NCBI RefSeq assembly: GCF_026712245.1
Contig: NZ_JAPPUY010000003.1
Span: 248,001-312,000 of the forward strand
Source: Roseateles hydrophilus
GTDB lineage: Bacteria > Pseudomonadota > Gammaproteobacteria > Burkholderiales > Burkholderiaceae_C
Length of the DNA: 64,000 nt
Direction of reading: 5' to 3'
A program made the translations under genes and the position numbers. Positions 8,653 to 17,120 of the stretch are shown here, piece after piece. Positions within the stretch are counted from its first letter, which is position 1, and each line of letters begins with the position of its first letter. The notes under the pieces are model-generated. The model saw only the letters and a program-made list of their open reading frames with translations, did no database searches and was not told where the DNA came from.

Positions 8653-9043
8653 CGTTGTCTCCTGGGCGGCACCGCTCTGACGACGCCTTTGAATTCGGGG
8701 AGGGCAACTCTAGCCGCTGACTTTTAGAACGGTCGTTCGTTTTTCCCCTTGGTCACGTCAAGAAAGGCGGCCGAAAGCTAGAGAGCGCCGCCTAGAACGC
8801 ATGGGGCAAGTCTGTGGATGACGGCCGAACAACTTCATAGATATCCACAGGCTGAGGCTGCGCCGCCAAGTTGTTCCCAATTGAGGGACAAGTCATCCGG
8901 GGCCTGGCGCACAGGCTTGTTAGGAAGCCAAGTGGTTGCTGCGAAAGAGATTTCTTATCTTGTCCACAGCGCAGGCCGCCCTCTACCACCACGACTACCT
9001 TTGATTCTTCAATACAGTCTTGAATACAGAGGACATCTTTTCC
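8653..9043. other. 390-bp intergenic region with operator-like and DnaA-box-like motifs
   Basis: This is the divergent region between the GDSL gene and the MazG-like gene, visibly richer in A/T than its surroundings. It holds a palindrome GAACG-GT-CGTTC at 8727-8738, resembling TetR-family operators. It also holds three motifs close to the DnaA box: TGTGGATG near 8813-8820, ATATCCACA at 8841-8849 and TTGTCCACA at 8960-8968. No box is an exact consensus, and I do not call an origin. Confidence 0.3.
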
Positions 9044-9361
9044 ATGAACATTTCCGCCTTGCAGGCCCGCCTGCGGCGCTTTGCCGCCGACCGCGACTGG
9101 CAGCCCTACCAGACGCCCAAGAACCTGGCGATGGCCATGACGGTGGAAGCCGCCGAGCTGCTGGAGATCTTTCAGTGGCTGACGCCCGAGCAGTCGCTCG
9201 CGCTCGACGACGACCAGCGCCGCCATCTCGGCGAAGAGTTGTCCGATGTGCTGCTGTACCTGCTGCAGATTGCCGACCACACAGGTGTGGACCTCGAGGC
9301 GGCGGTGGAACGCAAGCTCGCGATGAACGCCATCAAGCACCCGCCATTGACGAGGTCTTGA
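9044..9361 (+). CDS. MazG-like nucleotide pyrophosphohydrolase
   Basis: The 105-residue all-helical protein matches the small MazG/dUTPase-like (RS21-C6/YpjD) hydrolases that clean up non-canonical NTPs. The metal ligands are visible in EAAELLEIFQW (E35, E38) and GEELSDVLLYL (E64/E65, D68). I chose the ATG at 9044, which has AGAGGA about 10 bases upstream, over an in-frame TTG 24 bp earlier. The stop overlaps the start of the exonuclease gene (TGATG), so the two are coupled; both act on nucleotide or DNA quality control. Confidence 0.88.
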   Translation: MNISALQARLRRFAADRDWQPYQTPKNLAMAMTVEAAELLEIFQWLTPEQSLALDDDQRRHLGEELSDVLLYLLQIADHTGVDLEAAVERKLAMNAIKHPPLTRS

Positions 9362-10011
9362 TGGAGACCATCGCCGTCGTCGACTTCGAGACCACCGGGC
9401 TCGGGCCCACCAGCGGCGGCCGCGCCACCGAGGTGGCGGCCGTGCTCGTGCGCCAGGGCGAGGTGGTGGATGCCTGGAGCAGCCTGATGAACAGCGGCAC
9501 GTGGGTGCCACCGCACATCCAGGCGCTGACGGGCATCAGCAACGAGATGCTGGCCAGCGCACCACCGTCTGCCGATGTGATGGCCGAACTGGCCCGCTTC
9601 ACGGCAGGCTGCCCGCTGGTCGCGCACAACGCCTCGTTCGACCGCGGCTTCTGGCAGGCAGAGATGCAGCGTGCCGGCATCGCACCCGACCCGGCGCATG
9701 AGTTCGCATGCACCGTGCTGCTGTCACGACGGCTGTGGCCCGAGGCCGGTAGCCATGCGCTGGGGGCGCTGGTGCGGTTTCATGCGCTGAGCTTCAGCGG
9801 CCGCGCGCACCGTGCCATGGCCGATGCGCGCGTGACGGCGGAGCTGTTGCTGAAGGTGCGGCGCGAAGTCGCTACGCGTTTCGCGCTCGACCTGGGCGGC
9901 ATGGCCGTGGACCACGCACTGCTGGCCACGCTGCAGCGCACCCCGCTCAAAAGCCTGCGCCGCGGCCTTGTGGACCATGTGAAAGCACGGGCACGAAAAC
10001 ACATGTCCTGA
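9361..10011 (+). CDS. DEDDh-type 3'-5' exonuclease
   Basis: The 216-residue protein is a stand-alone DnaQ-like exonuclease. Exo I is VVDFETTGLG (D8, E10), Exo II is PLVAHNASFDRGF, and Exo III is HRAMADARVT with the catalytic His and Asp. The polymerase-binding segments of DnaQ itself are not recognisable, so it is better called an exonuclease-domain protein than the replicative proofreader. The C-terminal 40 residues are basic. It overlaps the MazG-like gene by 1 bp. Confidence 0.88.
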   Translation: METIAVVDFETTGLGPTSGGRATEVAAVLVRQGEVVDAWSSLMNSGTWVPPHIQALTGISNEMLASAPPSADVMAELARFTAGCPLVAHNASFDRGFWQAEMQRAGIAPDPAHEFACTVLLSRRLWPEAGSHALGALVRFHALSFSGRAHRAMADARVTAELLLKVRREVATRFALDLGGMAVDHALLATLQRTPLKSLRRGLVDHVKARARKHMS

Positions 10012-10106
10012 TCACAGGAAAAATTTCTGTCAAGAGCCCGCTTGCACGGCTTGGACAAGGACAATCTTGCCCTTTCGTGCCCAGCGTATTGCTCAAGAAG
10101 AATTCC

Positions 10107-10625
10107 ATGTCCGTGATCCAGGTTCGCCCCGCCACCCTGCGCGATGCCAAGGCCATCGCCGAGATTCACGTCGCAGCCAGTCAGGATGCCTACAAGGCCC
10201 TGCTGCCCGCGGCCGCGCTGGATGCGATGTCGGTGCAGAAGCGTCAGGCGTTCTGGCGCGAGGCCATCGACCTGTGCGAGCCGCAAGTGATCGTGGCCCA
10301 CCTGGACAACAAGATCATGGGCTTTGCCGGCTTCGACCGTTCGCGCGACAAGGGCACGCCGGCCACCACCGGTGAAGTCTGGGCGCTGTTCGCCAGCCCC
10401 GAGCACTGGGACAAGGGCGTGGGCTTGGCGCTGTGGGACGCCACGCGCGACGGTCTGCAGGAAGAAGGCTGCACCAAGGCCACGCTGTGGTGCTACCTGC
10501 GCAATGAGCGCGCGCTGCGCTTCTTCGAGCTGGCCGGCTTCAAGCGCGAGCTGGGCAGCGCCCGCACGACGGAAGTGGGCGGCTCGCGCGTCGAAGAGAT
10601 CCGTCTGTTCCGTTCGCTGGTCTGA
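10107..10625 (+). CDS. GNAT-family N-acetyltransferase
   Basis: The 172-residue protein starts at the ATG at 10107 (MSVIQVRPATLRDAKAIAEIH, a standard GNAT opening). The acetyl-CoA segment is around GVGLALWDATRDGLQEEG and the C-terminal signature is YLRNERALRFFELAGF. This is the RimI/PhnO-like general layout, with unknown substrate. A convergent terminator separates it from the PEP-CTERM gene. Confidence 0.88.
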   Translation: MSVIQVRPATLRDAKAIAEIHVAASQDAYKALLPAAALDAMSVQKRQAFWREAIDLCEPQVIVAHLDNKIMGFAGFDRSRDKGTPATTGEVWALFASPEHWDKGVGLALWDATRDGLQEEGCTKATLWCYLRNERALRFFELAGFKRELGSARTTEVGGSRVEEIRLFRSLV

Positions 10626-10656
10626 CGCCACGGCCCTGGCCGGTTTGGCCATGAAA

Positions 10657-10678
10657 AAAGCGCCCCTCGGGGCGCTTT
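10657..10678. terminator. bidirectional rho-independent terminator
   Basis: AAAGCGCCCC-TC-GGGGCGCTTT is a perfect 10-bp stem between convergent genes. On the minus strand it is followed by a six-base T-run and ends the PEP-CTERM gene. On the plus strand the T-run is weak (TTTGT). Confidence 0.85.
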
Positions 10679-10701
10679 GTCATTGCCGCAGCGTGCGCAG
10701 A

Positions 10702-11412
10702 TCAGCCGCGACGACGGCGCGCGATGAAGCCGACGGCCAGCAGACCGGAGAGCATCAGGGCGTAGGTTTGGGGTTCGGGCACGGCGGAGACGGCCGACAC
10801 CGTGGCCATGTCGAAGCGCCACGTGCCCGTACCGGCGTAGCTGGAGCTGCTTCCCGCATAGGCGTTGGTGCCGGGTGCAAATGATGCGACGACGCGAACA
10901 CCGAAGTTGGCGTTGTTGGACGCGCCAGCGATGCCGCTGAGGTCGACGCTGCGGTTGTTGAACCAGGTGTCGCCAGCGGCACCGGTGAACAGGGCGATGT
11001 CGTTGAACGTGGTGCCGTCCAGCGTGTATTGCACGCGCTCATGGCGGGCCGACGTGTTGCTGTGGCGCAGGTCGTAGCTGAAGCTGATGCCCTGGAAGCC
11101 GACTGTGCTGACCTTGAAGAAGACGCCGGCGGTCTCATTGCCAGTGCCTTGGGCCTTGTAGCCCGTCGTCTGCAGACCGGTGTCATCGATGGACGCAGGG
11201 TCCGATGAGCCGCCGTTGGCAGCGCCGCTGCTGAAACCACCGGTGACCCCGCCAATCAGACTGAGCGAGCCCGTGCCGATGCTGGGCAGTTGGGTGCCAG
11301 TGCTGGCGCTGCTGTCCGCGGGGACGGAATTGAAGTTCCACTGGGTGACAACCACGGCGTGCGAGGGCAGGGCTGCCGCAGCCAGGGCGAGGGTCAGCAA
11401 AGTCTTGGTCAT
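10702..11412 (-). CDS. PEP-CTERM sorting-domain protein
   Basis: The protein has about 236 residues. The signal peptide MTKTLLTLALAAAALPSHA is followed by a beta-rich, Ser/Thr/Gly/Asn-rich body. The C-terminal sorting tag is VPEPQTYAL, a hydrophobic helix and RRRR. Such proteins are exported, processed by an exosortase and usually linked to exopolysaccharide or surface matrix. An ATG two codons upstream (11418) is equally possible, since neither has a clear ribosome site. No exosortase gene lies in this window. Confidence 0.85.
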   Translation of the reverse strand: MTKTLLTLALAAAALPSHAVVVTQWNFNSVPADSSASTGTQLPSIGTGSLSLIGGVTGGFSSGAANGGSSDPASIDDTGLQTTGYKAQGTGNETAGVFFKVSTVGFQGISFSYDLRHSNTSARHERVQYTLDGTTFNDIALFTGAAGDTWFNNRSVDLSGIAGASNNANFGVRVVASFAPGTNAYAGSSSSYAGTGTWRFDMATVSAVSAVPEPQTYALMLSGLLAVGFIARRRRG

Positions 11413-11477
11413 GAGCATGGGAAGTTGGTGAACGAAGCGGTGGCACTCTGTCCGGCGCAAATGACCATGCCGTGACG

Positions 11478-12521
11478 TCAGCGCAGATACCCCCCCGTTT
11501 CCAGGGCCCATCCCTCCGTCGCATCGTCATGCCGCTGCACATGCACCGGGCTCAGCTTGCGGGCAGCGGCGCGTTCCACCAGGGCCTCGGCCTGTTCGGG
11601 GTGCAGCTGCAGCGCAAAGCGCGTCCAGCGCTTCATGACCAGCGGCTGGGCCCAGGCGTCTTCCAGCGCCCAGCGGATCTCATGCGGCGACTGCAACTCG
11701 GCAGCGGCCAGCACGCGCGGGGCCAGCGCGAGCAGGAAGCGGTTGAAGTCGGTGCGCAGGGCCTCCGTGGGCAGCAAGGCCTCCAGCCGCGCCAGGCGGG
11801 CGCTCCAGCCCGGCGTGGCGAGCTGGCGCGTGACCAGCGCCTGCAGCGCCTGGATGGGGTTGAACAGCCGCATGCGGTTGGGCGGCAGCACGCGCAGCGG
11901 GATCTGGGCGGCCTCTTCGTGGCTCAGTGGCGTCACGAAGCTGCTCAGCACAGCCAGGCGCTGCCACTGGGCTTCATCCAGGCCGCCGATGCGGGTGATG
12001 GGGCCGGCGGCGCAGCTGCTGGCCATGTCCAGCAGGGCCTGGCGGTTGCGGCTACCCTTGGCGCGGTTGGCGCGCTGGCTCATGACGGCGAGGTTGCCGG
12101 CCGCATAGCCAGCGTCGTCGCGCACGCGGTCGATGCTGCGGTTGTCGTCGCCCAGTAGCTCACGGGTGATGGGGCAGTGCGTGGTGTCCAGCTGTGCCAG
12201 GTGATGCGGCGTGAGCTGGATGTCCTCGAAGCTGCGGCCACGGGCCCAGGCGTGCGTGCGCAGCGCCAGCCACAGCTCGACCTGCGGGCTGGCCGGCGTG
12301 CGCACGGCGCGGCTGCGGGCCGACATCCAGCCGCGCTGCAGCGGCGATTGTGGGTAGAGGTGGGCGATGGGCGGCGTGAGGCCATGCAGTGCGTAGTCGC
12401 GGCCCAGCGCGAGGCCCACGCGTTCGTGCGCGCTGACCTGCGCGGGCGTGTCGTCCATGTCCAGCGTGAACTGGGCCAGGGCGGGGTGGGCGTGGATCTG
12501 GGCGGTGGTGACGGCTTGCAT
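11478..12521 (-). CDS. HNH/endonuclease-VII-like protein, uncharacterised
   Basis: The protein has 347 residues. I chose the ATG at 12521 because CAGGAG lies just upstream. Residues about 114-158 (CPITRELL, then SIDRVRDDAGYAAGNLAVMS, then QRANRAK) resemble the phage-type HNH signature C..T...SLDRI...GYV.GN..V.S.RAN..K. The rest (about 160-347) is helical with many Arg and Leu and no family I recognise. It is divergent from a WYL-domain regulator with 126 bp between starts, an arrangement common for repressed accessory genes. Nuclease activity is an inference from the short motif only. Confidence 0.6.
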   Translation of the reverse strand: MQAVTTAQIHAHPALAQFTLDMDDTPAQVSAHERVGLALGRDYALHGLTPPIAHLYPQSPLQRGWMSARSRAVRTPASPQVELWLALRTHAWARGRSFEDIQLTPHHLAQLDTTHCPITRELLGDDNRSIDRVRDDAGYAAGNLAVMSQRANRAKGSRNRQALLDMASSCAAGPITRIGGLDEAQWQRLAVLSSFVTPLSHEEAAQIPLRVLPPNRMRLFNPIQALQALVTRQLATPGWSARLARLEALLPTEALRTDFNRFLLALAPRVLAAAELQSPHEIRWALEDAWAQPLVMKRWTRFALQLHPEQAEALVERAAARKLSPVHVQRHDDATEGWALETGGYLR

Positions 12522-12647
12522 GGCGGCTCCTGAGGTTGAGAGGCCTGGGCTGTTGAATCGCGGGCCTTGCAAGCAGTCTGTGAGCCAGCTGGCTCATGAG
12601 ATGATCCACCAGGAAAACACTGTGAATCTGTTCAGCCACCCCGTCTC

Positions 12648-13616
12648 ATGGACCGCACCGAACGCTTCTACAAGATCGAGCACCTGATCCGCTCCCGCGG
12701 CTGCGTGTCGTTTGCCGAGCTGATCGCGGCGCTGGAGGTGTCACCCGCCACGCTCAAGCGTGACCTGGCCTACCTGCGCGAGCGGCTGGACGCGCCCATC
12801 GAGTACGACGCGGCCGAGAACGGCTACCGCTTCGGCCAGCAGTGGCGTGGCGGCAAGCACGAGCTGCCGGGCGTGTGGTTCAACGAGGCCGAGCTGCACG
12901 CGCTGCTGACCATGCAGCAGATGCTGGCCGGGCTGGACGAGCAGGGCATCGTCGGCCGCCATCTGCAGCCCATGTTCGACAAGATCACCGGCATGCTGGG
13001 TGTGGACGCGGCCGAGGCCGACGAGCTGCGCCGTCGCGTGCGGCTGATCGGCACGGCGCGGCGGCGCGTGGCCAGCGACTGTTTCGAGACCGTGGGCAGC
13101 GCCGTCGTGAAGCGGCGCCGGCTGGCCATCCGCTACCGCAAGAAGCGCGACGGCGCGGCCAGCGAGCGAGAGGTGTCGCCGCAGCGCCTGGTGCATCACC
13201 GCCATGCCTGGTACCTGGATGCCTGGTGCCACGCCAGCGATGGTTACCGGCGCTTTGCGCTGGACGGCATCGAGGCGGCCACCTTGCTGGAGGCCGGGGC
13301 GCGCCCCGTGCCGCTGGCCGAGCTGGAGGCCGAGCTGGACCAGGGCTACGGCATCTTTGCCGGCGGCACGCCGCGCGAGGCCGAGCTGCTGTTCAGCGCC
13401 GAGGCCGCGGCCTGGGTGTCGCGCGAGGAGTGGCACCCGGCGCAGCAGAGCGAGTTCCTGCCCGACGGCCGTTGGCGTCTGCGCCTGCCGTACGTGGACG
13501 ACACCGAGCTGCTGATGGACCTGCTGCGCCATGCCGGCCAGGTGACGGTGGTGGCGCCCGCACCGTTGCGGGACGCGTTTGCGGCGCGGCTGCGCCAGGC
13601 GGTGGCGGCGCTGTAG
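12648..13616 (+). CDS. WYL-domain transcriptional regulator (DeoR-type HTH)
   Basis: The 322-residue protein has an N-terminal winged helix (about 5-60; RFYKIEHLIRSRGCVSFAEL then VSPATLKRDLAYL). A WYL ligand-sensing domain follows at about 140-225 (IRYRKKRDG...VSPQRLVHHRHAWYLDAWC, carrying the WYL tryptophan/tyrosine core), and the C-terminus is the WCX extension (to about 320). WYL proteins bind nucleic acid or nucleotide ligands and often repress adjacent defence or stress genes. The adjacent gene is the divergent HNH-like protein, which is the obvious candidate target along with its own promoter. Confidence 0.92.
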   Translation: MDRTERFYKIEHLIRSRGCVSFAELIAALEVSPATLKRDLAYLRERLDAPIEYDAAENGYRFGQQWRGGKHELPGVWFNEAELHALLTMQQMLAGLDEQGIVGRHLQPMFDKITGMLGVDAAEADELRRRVRLIGTARRRVASDCFETVGSAVVKRRRLAIRYRKKRDGAASEREVSPQRLVHHRHAWYLDAWCHASDGYRRFALDGIEAATLLEAGARPVPLAELEAELDQGYGIFAGGTPREAELLFSAEAAAWVSREEWHPAQQSEFLPDGRWRLRLPYVDDTELLMDLLRHAGQVTVVAPAPLRDAFAARLRQAVAAL

Positions 13617-13707
13617 GACAAGTGCGCGTCCTTTGCGCCTGGTCATACGGGCGGCAAGCAATCGCGTTAGGCTTGATTCACCAAGCAACCCGATCAAGGA
13701 GCCTGCG

Positions 13708-14016
13708 ATGAGCAACACCGCCCAAGCCAAGGACAAGCTGGCCGCCGACTTTCGCGCCGTGATGGATGACATTGATGCGCTGATGAGCAGCACCGGCAAT
13801 GACGTCAGCGGCGAGGCCAAGGCCTTGCGTGCGCGCATCCGGGAGCGCCTGGATGGCGCCAAGGAAAAGCTCATCGATGTGCAGCACGAGGCCGTGCAGC
13901 GCGCCAAGGATGCGGCCGCAGCCACCGACGACTATGTGCACGCCAAGCCCTGGCAGGCCATCGGCGTGGCGGCGGCGGTTGGCTTGGCGCTGGGCGTGCT
14001 GATCGGCCGCCGTTGA
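13708..14016 (+). CDS. DUF883 (ElaB/YqjD-type) membrane-anchored protein
   Basis: The 102-residue protein starts at an ATG with AAGGAG 7 bases upstream. It has a long amphipathic helix (about 5-75) and one C-terminal membrane helix with a Gly-rich core (GVAAAVGLALGVLIGRR). In E. coli, YqjD and ElaB are inner-membrane proteins that associate with stationary-phase ribosomes. It opens a three-gene set matching the E. coli yqjD-yqjE-yqjK order. Confidence 0.88.
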   Translation: MSNTAQAKDKLAADFRAVMDDIDALMSSTGNDVSGEAKALRARIRERLDGAKEKLIDVQHEAVQRAKDAAAATDDYVHAKPWQAIGVAAAVGLALGVLIGRR

Positions 14017-14032
14017 GCGCGCGGCGATTCAG

Positions 14033-14416
14033 GTGAGTGAGGATCAGGAACCCGTCTCCGCACCGCTGCGGCGGCTTGGCCGTTCGCTGCTGACACTGGG
14101 CCGCATCCGGCTTGAACTGCTGGCCATCGAGGTCCAGGAGGAGAAGGACCGCATCGCCAGCCTGGTGCTGTGGGCCGTGCTGGCCGCGCTGCTGGCCGGC
14201 TTTGCGGTGCTGATGCTGCTGGTGCTGGCCATCGTGGCGCTGTGGGACAGCCATCCGCTGCTGGCGCTGGGCGCGGCCACCGGCGTGCTGCTCGTCGCGG
14301 CCGCGTTGGCGCTGCGCCAGCTGAAGAGCCTGGCGGCGCAGCCGTCCACGTTGTTCCAGGCCAGCATCGCCGAGCTGCGCAAGGACGCGGCGGGCCTCGA
14401 TCCGCGGCAGCCATGA
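14033..14416 (+). CDS. phage-holin-family/YqjE-like membrane protein
   Basis: The 127-residue protein starts at GTG (14033). Two hydrophobic helices (about 44-70 and 76-94) lie between charged ends, matching the holin-superfamily III/YqjE type. It is chromosomal and sits with DUF883 and YqjK-like genes, so it is a stationary-phase envelope protein rather than a lysis gene. The stop overlaps the next start (ATGA). Confidence 0.82.
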   Translation: MSEDQEPVSAPLRRLGRSLLTLGRIRLELLAIEVQEEKDRIASLVLWAVLAALLAGFAVLMLLVLAIVALWDSHPLLALGAATGVLLVAAALALRQLKSLAAQPSTLFQASIAELRKDAAGLDPRQP

Positions 14417-14703
14417 TCCCGCCCATCCCGCAAGACCCGGCCCGGCGCAGCGAGCGCAAGGAGAACCTGTTGCTGGCGTCCACGCTGCTGCGCGGCCAGC
14501 TGCAGCAGGACCTGCAGGTGCTGGGCGGGCACGCCGACCGCGTGGCGCGGCCGGTGATGCTCGTGAAACGCTGGCTGTCGGACCCGCTGATCCTGGCCGC
14601 CGTCAGCGGCGGCACGGCCTTCTTCGCCGCCTCTCGACGTGGGCGGGCGCTGGGCCTGCTGCGCTGGGCCTGGCTGGCGTGGCGGGTCTGGCAGCGGCGT
14701 TGA
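14413..14703 (+). CDS. YqjK-like small protein
   Basis: The 96-residue protein overlaps the YqjE-like gene by 4 bp. The N-terminal half is charged (RRSERKENLLLAS) and the C-terminal half has a weak hydrophobic stretch (LILAAVSGGTAFFAASRR) and a Trp/Arg-rich end. The family call rests mainly on position in the yqjD-E-K-like set. Confidence 0.65.
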   Translation: MIPPIPQDPARRSERKENLLLASTLLRGQLQQDLQVLGGHADRVARPVMLVKRWLSDPLILAAVSGGTAFFAASRRGRALGLLRWAWLAWRVWQRR

Positions 14704-14704
14704 G

Positions 14705-15301
14705 TCAGCCGGTGTTGTCCGCGTCGTAGGCGTCCAGCCGCTTCATGCGCTCGCTCTGCCAATAGACATCGTCGCCGCCCAGCCCGTCGAGGTTGGCGCG
14801 GTTGAGCACGCGGGCCAGCACGAACAGCAGGTCGGACAGGCGGTTCAGGTACTGGCGCGGCGCGGCGTTGATGGCCTCGCTGGCCGCCAGCATGATGACG
14901 GTGCGCTCCGCCCGCCGCGCGACGGTGCGGCACACGTGGGCGATGGCCGCGCTGCGTGTGCCTGCCGGCAGGATGAATTCCTTCAGCCGGGGCAGGTGCT
15001 CGTTGTAGTGGGCCAGCGCGTCGTCCAGGCGCAGCACGGCGGCGTCCTTCAGCAGGTGGCCGCCGGGCCAGGAGAGTTCGCCGCCGAGGTTGAACAGCTC
15101 ATGCTGGATGGTGACGAGCAACTCACGCACGTCGCCCGGCAGCGGCTCGGCCAGCAACACGCCCAGCTGCGAGTTCAGCTCGTCGACATCGCCCATGGCC
15201 TGCACGCGCAGGTGGCTCTTGCTGACGCGGCTGCCGTCGGACAGGCCGGTGCTGCCGTCGTCGCCGGTGCGGGTGGCAATCTGGGTGAGGCGGTTGCCCA
15301 T
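14705..15301 (-). CDS. PduO-type cob(I)alamin adenosyltransferase
   Basis: The 198-residue enzyme transfers the adenosyl group of ATP to cobalamin. The N-terminal ATP loop is TRTGDDGSTGLSDGSR (about 10-25), followed by VQAMGDVDELNSQLG. The C-terminal helix carries RTVARRAERT and YLNRLSDLLFVLAR, all hallmarks of the PduO type. The ATG at 15301 is the natural start, because upstream codons in the same frame show no family similarity. No cobalamin riboswitch is seen upstream. Confidence 0.93.
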   Translation of the reverse strand: MGNRLTQIATRTGDDGSTGLSDGSRVSKSHLRVQAMGDVDELNSQLGVLLAEPLPGDVRELLVTIQHELFNLGGELSWPGGHLLKDAAVLRLDDALAHYNEHLPRLKEFILPAGTRSAAIAHVCRTVARRAERTVIMLAASEAINAAPRQYLNRLSDLLFVLARVLNRANLDGLGGDDVYWQSERMKRLDAYDADNTG

Positions 15302-15348
15302 GTGGCGGTCTGCAGAGGTTGCGGGGCCGCCATTGTGCTCAGGCGCCG

Positions 15349-15576
15349 TCAGTGGCGTCGGCCGCTGCGGTGAAACGCCGGCTTGCGGGTGGGGGCGTTG
15401 TGTGGGCGCAGGCCGGTGTTGTGGGGTTGCGGGGCCGCGGTGGCGTCGATGGGTGGAACAGTGCCGGCGGGTGGGCCGACGAGTTCGCGCCAGCGGGCTA
15501 GCAGCACCTCGAAGCGCAGGGCACCCAGCACGATCAGCAGGGCGGCCAGGATCAGCAGCAGCCAGGTCAGGGTCAT
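15349..15576 (-). CDS. small single-helix membrane protein
   Basis: The 75-residue protein has one N-terminal membrane helix (about 3-24, MTLTWLLLILAALLIVLGAL) and a polar, proline-rich tail. GGGAG lies upstream of the ATG. It precedes the adenosyltransferase gene by 47 bp on the same strand. Function is unknown. Confidence 0.55.
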   Translation of the reverse strand: MTLTWLLLILAALLIVLGALRFEVLLARWRELVGPPAGTVPPIDATAAPQPHNTGLRPHNAPTRKPAFHRSGRRH

Positions 15577-15665
15577 GGAGAGGCTCCCGGAGTGGAGACT
15601 TCATGCTGGCACTGAGGGCACGGCGCTGCAACACAATTCCCTGACGTGGATCAGGAGACCTGCCG

Positions 15666-17075
15666 ATGAATGCGCCCGCTTTCCCAACCGCCGTCGCGGC
15701 GCCCCTGCCGGCAGACCTGCTGGCCGCGCTGCAGGCGGCGTTCGGCGCGCGCTGCTCGACCGCCCGCGCCGTCTGCGAGCAGCATGGCCGGGACGAGTCC
15801 GTCTTCGATGTGCCGCCGCCGCAGGCCGTCGTCTTCGCCGAGAGCGAGGCGGAGGTGGCGCAGGTCGTGGCGGCGTGCGCCGCACACCGCGTGCCGGTCA
15901 TCCCGTATGGCGCCGGCTCGTCGCTGGAAGGCCACCTGCTGGCGGTGCAGGGCGGCGTCAGCCTGGATGTGTCGCGCATGAACCGCATCCTGCGCATCGA
16001 TGCCCAGGACCTGACGGTGACGGTGCAGCCCGGCGTCACGCGCAAGGCGCTGAACGAGGCGTTGCGGCACGAAGGCCTGTTCTTCCCCATCGACCCCGGC
16101 GCCGATGCGAGCCTGGGCGGCATGGCCGCCACGCGCGCCAGCGGCACGAACGCGGTGCGCTACGGCACGATGCGCGAGAACGTGCTGGGCCTGCGCTTCG
16201 TGGCGGCCAGCGGCGAGCTCATCCGCACCGGCTCGCGCGCGAAGAAGAGCAGCGCCGGCTACGACCTGACGCGGCTGCTCGTCGGCAGCGAGGGCACGCT
16301 CGGCGTCATCACCGAGCTGACCGTCAAGGTGCATCCGCTGCCCGAGGCGGTGTCGGCGGCCATCTGCTTCTTCCCCAGCATCGACGCGGCCGTCCAGACG
16401 GCCATGCAGGTCATCCAGATCGGCGTGCCCATCGCGCGCTGCGAGCTGCTGGACACGAACGCGATCCGGGCCGTCAACGCGCACGACCGGCTGGGCCTGA
16501 AGGAAGCACCCATGCTGCTGATGGAGTTCCATGGCAGCGAGGCCGGCGTGGCCGAGCAGGCAGCCACCGTGCAGGACGTGGCGGCCGACCATGGCGGTGA
16601 CGCCTTCGAATGGGCCACCACGCCCGAGGCGCGCACGCGGCTGTGGGCGGCCCGGCACCATGCCTACTTCGCGGGCCTGCAGATGCGCCCGGGCTGCCGT
16701 GCCGTCACGACCGACACCTGCGTGCCCATCTCGCGGCTGGCCGAGAACATCAACGCCTCCATCGCCGAGGTGGAGGCGGCCGGCCTGCCGTACTTCATCG
16801 TCGGCCATGTGGGCGACGGCAACTTCCACATGGCCTACCTGCTGGACCCGGCGCGGCCCGACGAGCTGGCCACGGCCGAGCGGCTGAGCGCCCAGATGGT
16901 GGCGCGGGCCCTGGCGCTGGAGGGCACCTGCACCGGCGAGCATGGCATCGGGCTGCACAAGCAGCGCTTTCTGCTGGACGAGACGGGCGCCCCGGCCGTG
17001 GCCCTGATGCGCGCGCTGAAGTTGGCGATGGACCCGATGGGCATCCTGAACCCAGGCAAGGTATTCTCTGGATGA
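15666..17075 (+). CDS. FAD-linked D-lactate/2-hydroxyacid dehydrogenase
   Basis: The 469-residue protein has a PCMH-type FAD domain (about 40-225; PVIPYGAGSSLEGHLL and ASLGGMAATRASGTNAVRYG) and a C-terminal FAD-oxidase cap ending in the GTCTGEHGIGLHKQRFL and MDPMGILNPGKVF signatures of glycolate oxidase/D-lactate dehydrogenase (cytochrome) enzymes. It likely oxidises D-lactate or a related 2-hydroxyacid and passes electrons to the respiratory chain. No iron-sulfur partner gene is adjacent, which favours a D-LDH-like role over glycolate oxidase. Confidence 0.9.
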   Translation: MNAPAFPTAVAAPLPADLLAALQAAFGARCSTARAVCEQHGRDESVFDVPPPQAVVFAESEAEVAQVVAACAAHRVPVIPYGAGSSLEGHLLAVQGGVSLDVSRMNRILRIDAQDLTVTVQPGVTRKALNEALRHEGLFFPIDPGADASLGGMAATRASGTNAVRYGTMRENVLGLRFVAASGELIRTGSRAKKSSAGYDLTRLLVGSEGTLGVITELTVKVHPLPEAVSAAICFFPSIDAAVQTAMQVIQIGVPIARCELLDTNAIRAVNAHDRLGLKEAPMLLMEFHGSEAGVAEQAATVQDVAADHGGDAFEWATTPEARTRLWAARHHAYFAGLQMRPGCRAVTTDTCVPISRLAENINASIAEVEAAGLPYFIVGHVGDGNFHMAYLLDPARPDELATAERLSAQMVARALALEGTCTGEHGIGLHKQRFLLDETGAPAVALMRALKLAMDPMGILNPGKVFSG

Positions 17076-17120
17076 TTGCGCTACCAGCAGGCGGGCGCAG
17101 CATCACAAGAGGAGACATGC

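Noticed and set aside
8653-9043. A replication origin.
   Set aside because: The DnaA-like boxes are imperfect and few, there is no clear unwinding element, and dnaA/dnaN are absent.
12741-13925. A long minus-strand frame across the WYL regulator.
   Set aside because: The plus-strand WYL and DUF883 genes occupy the same DNA with clear domains. The minus frame has no family similarity.
14033-14416. A prophage holin.
   Set aside because: The gene is in a yqjD-yqjE-yqjK-like chromosomal set with no endolysin or phage genes nearby.
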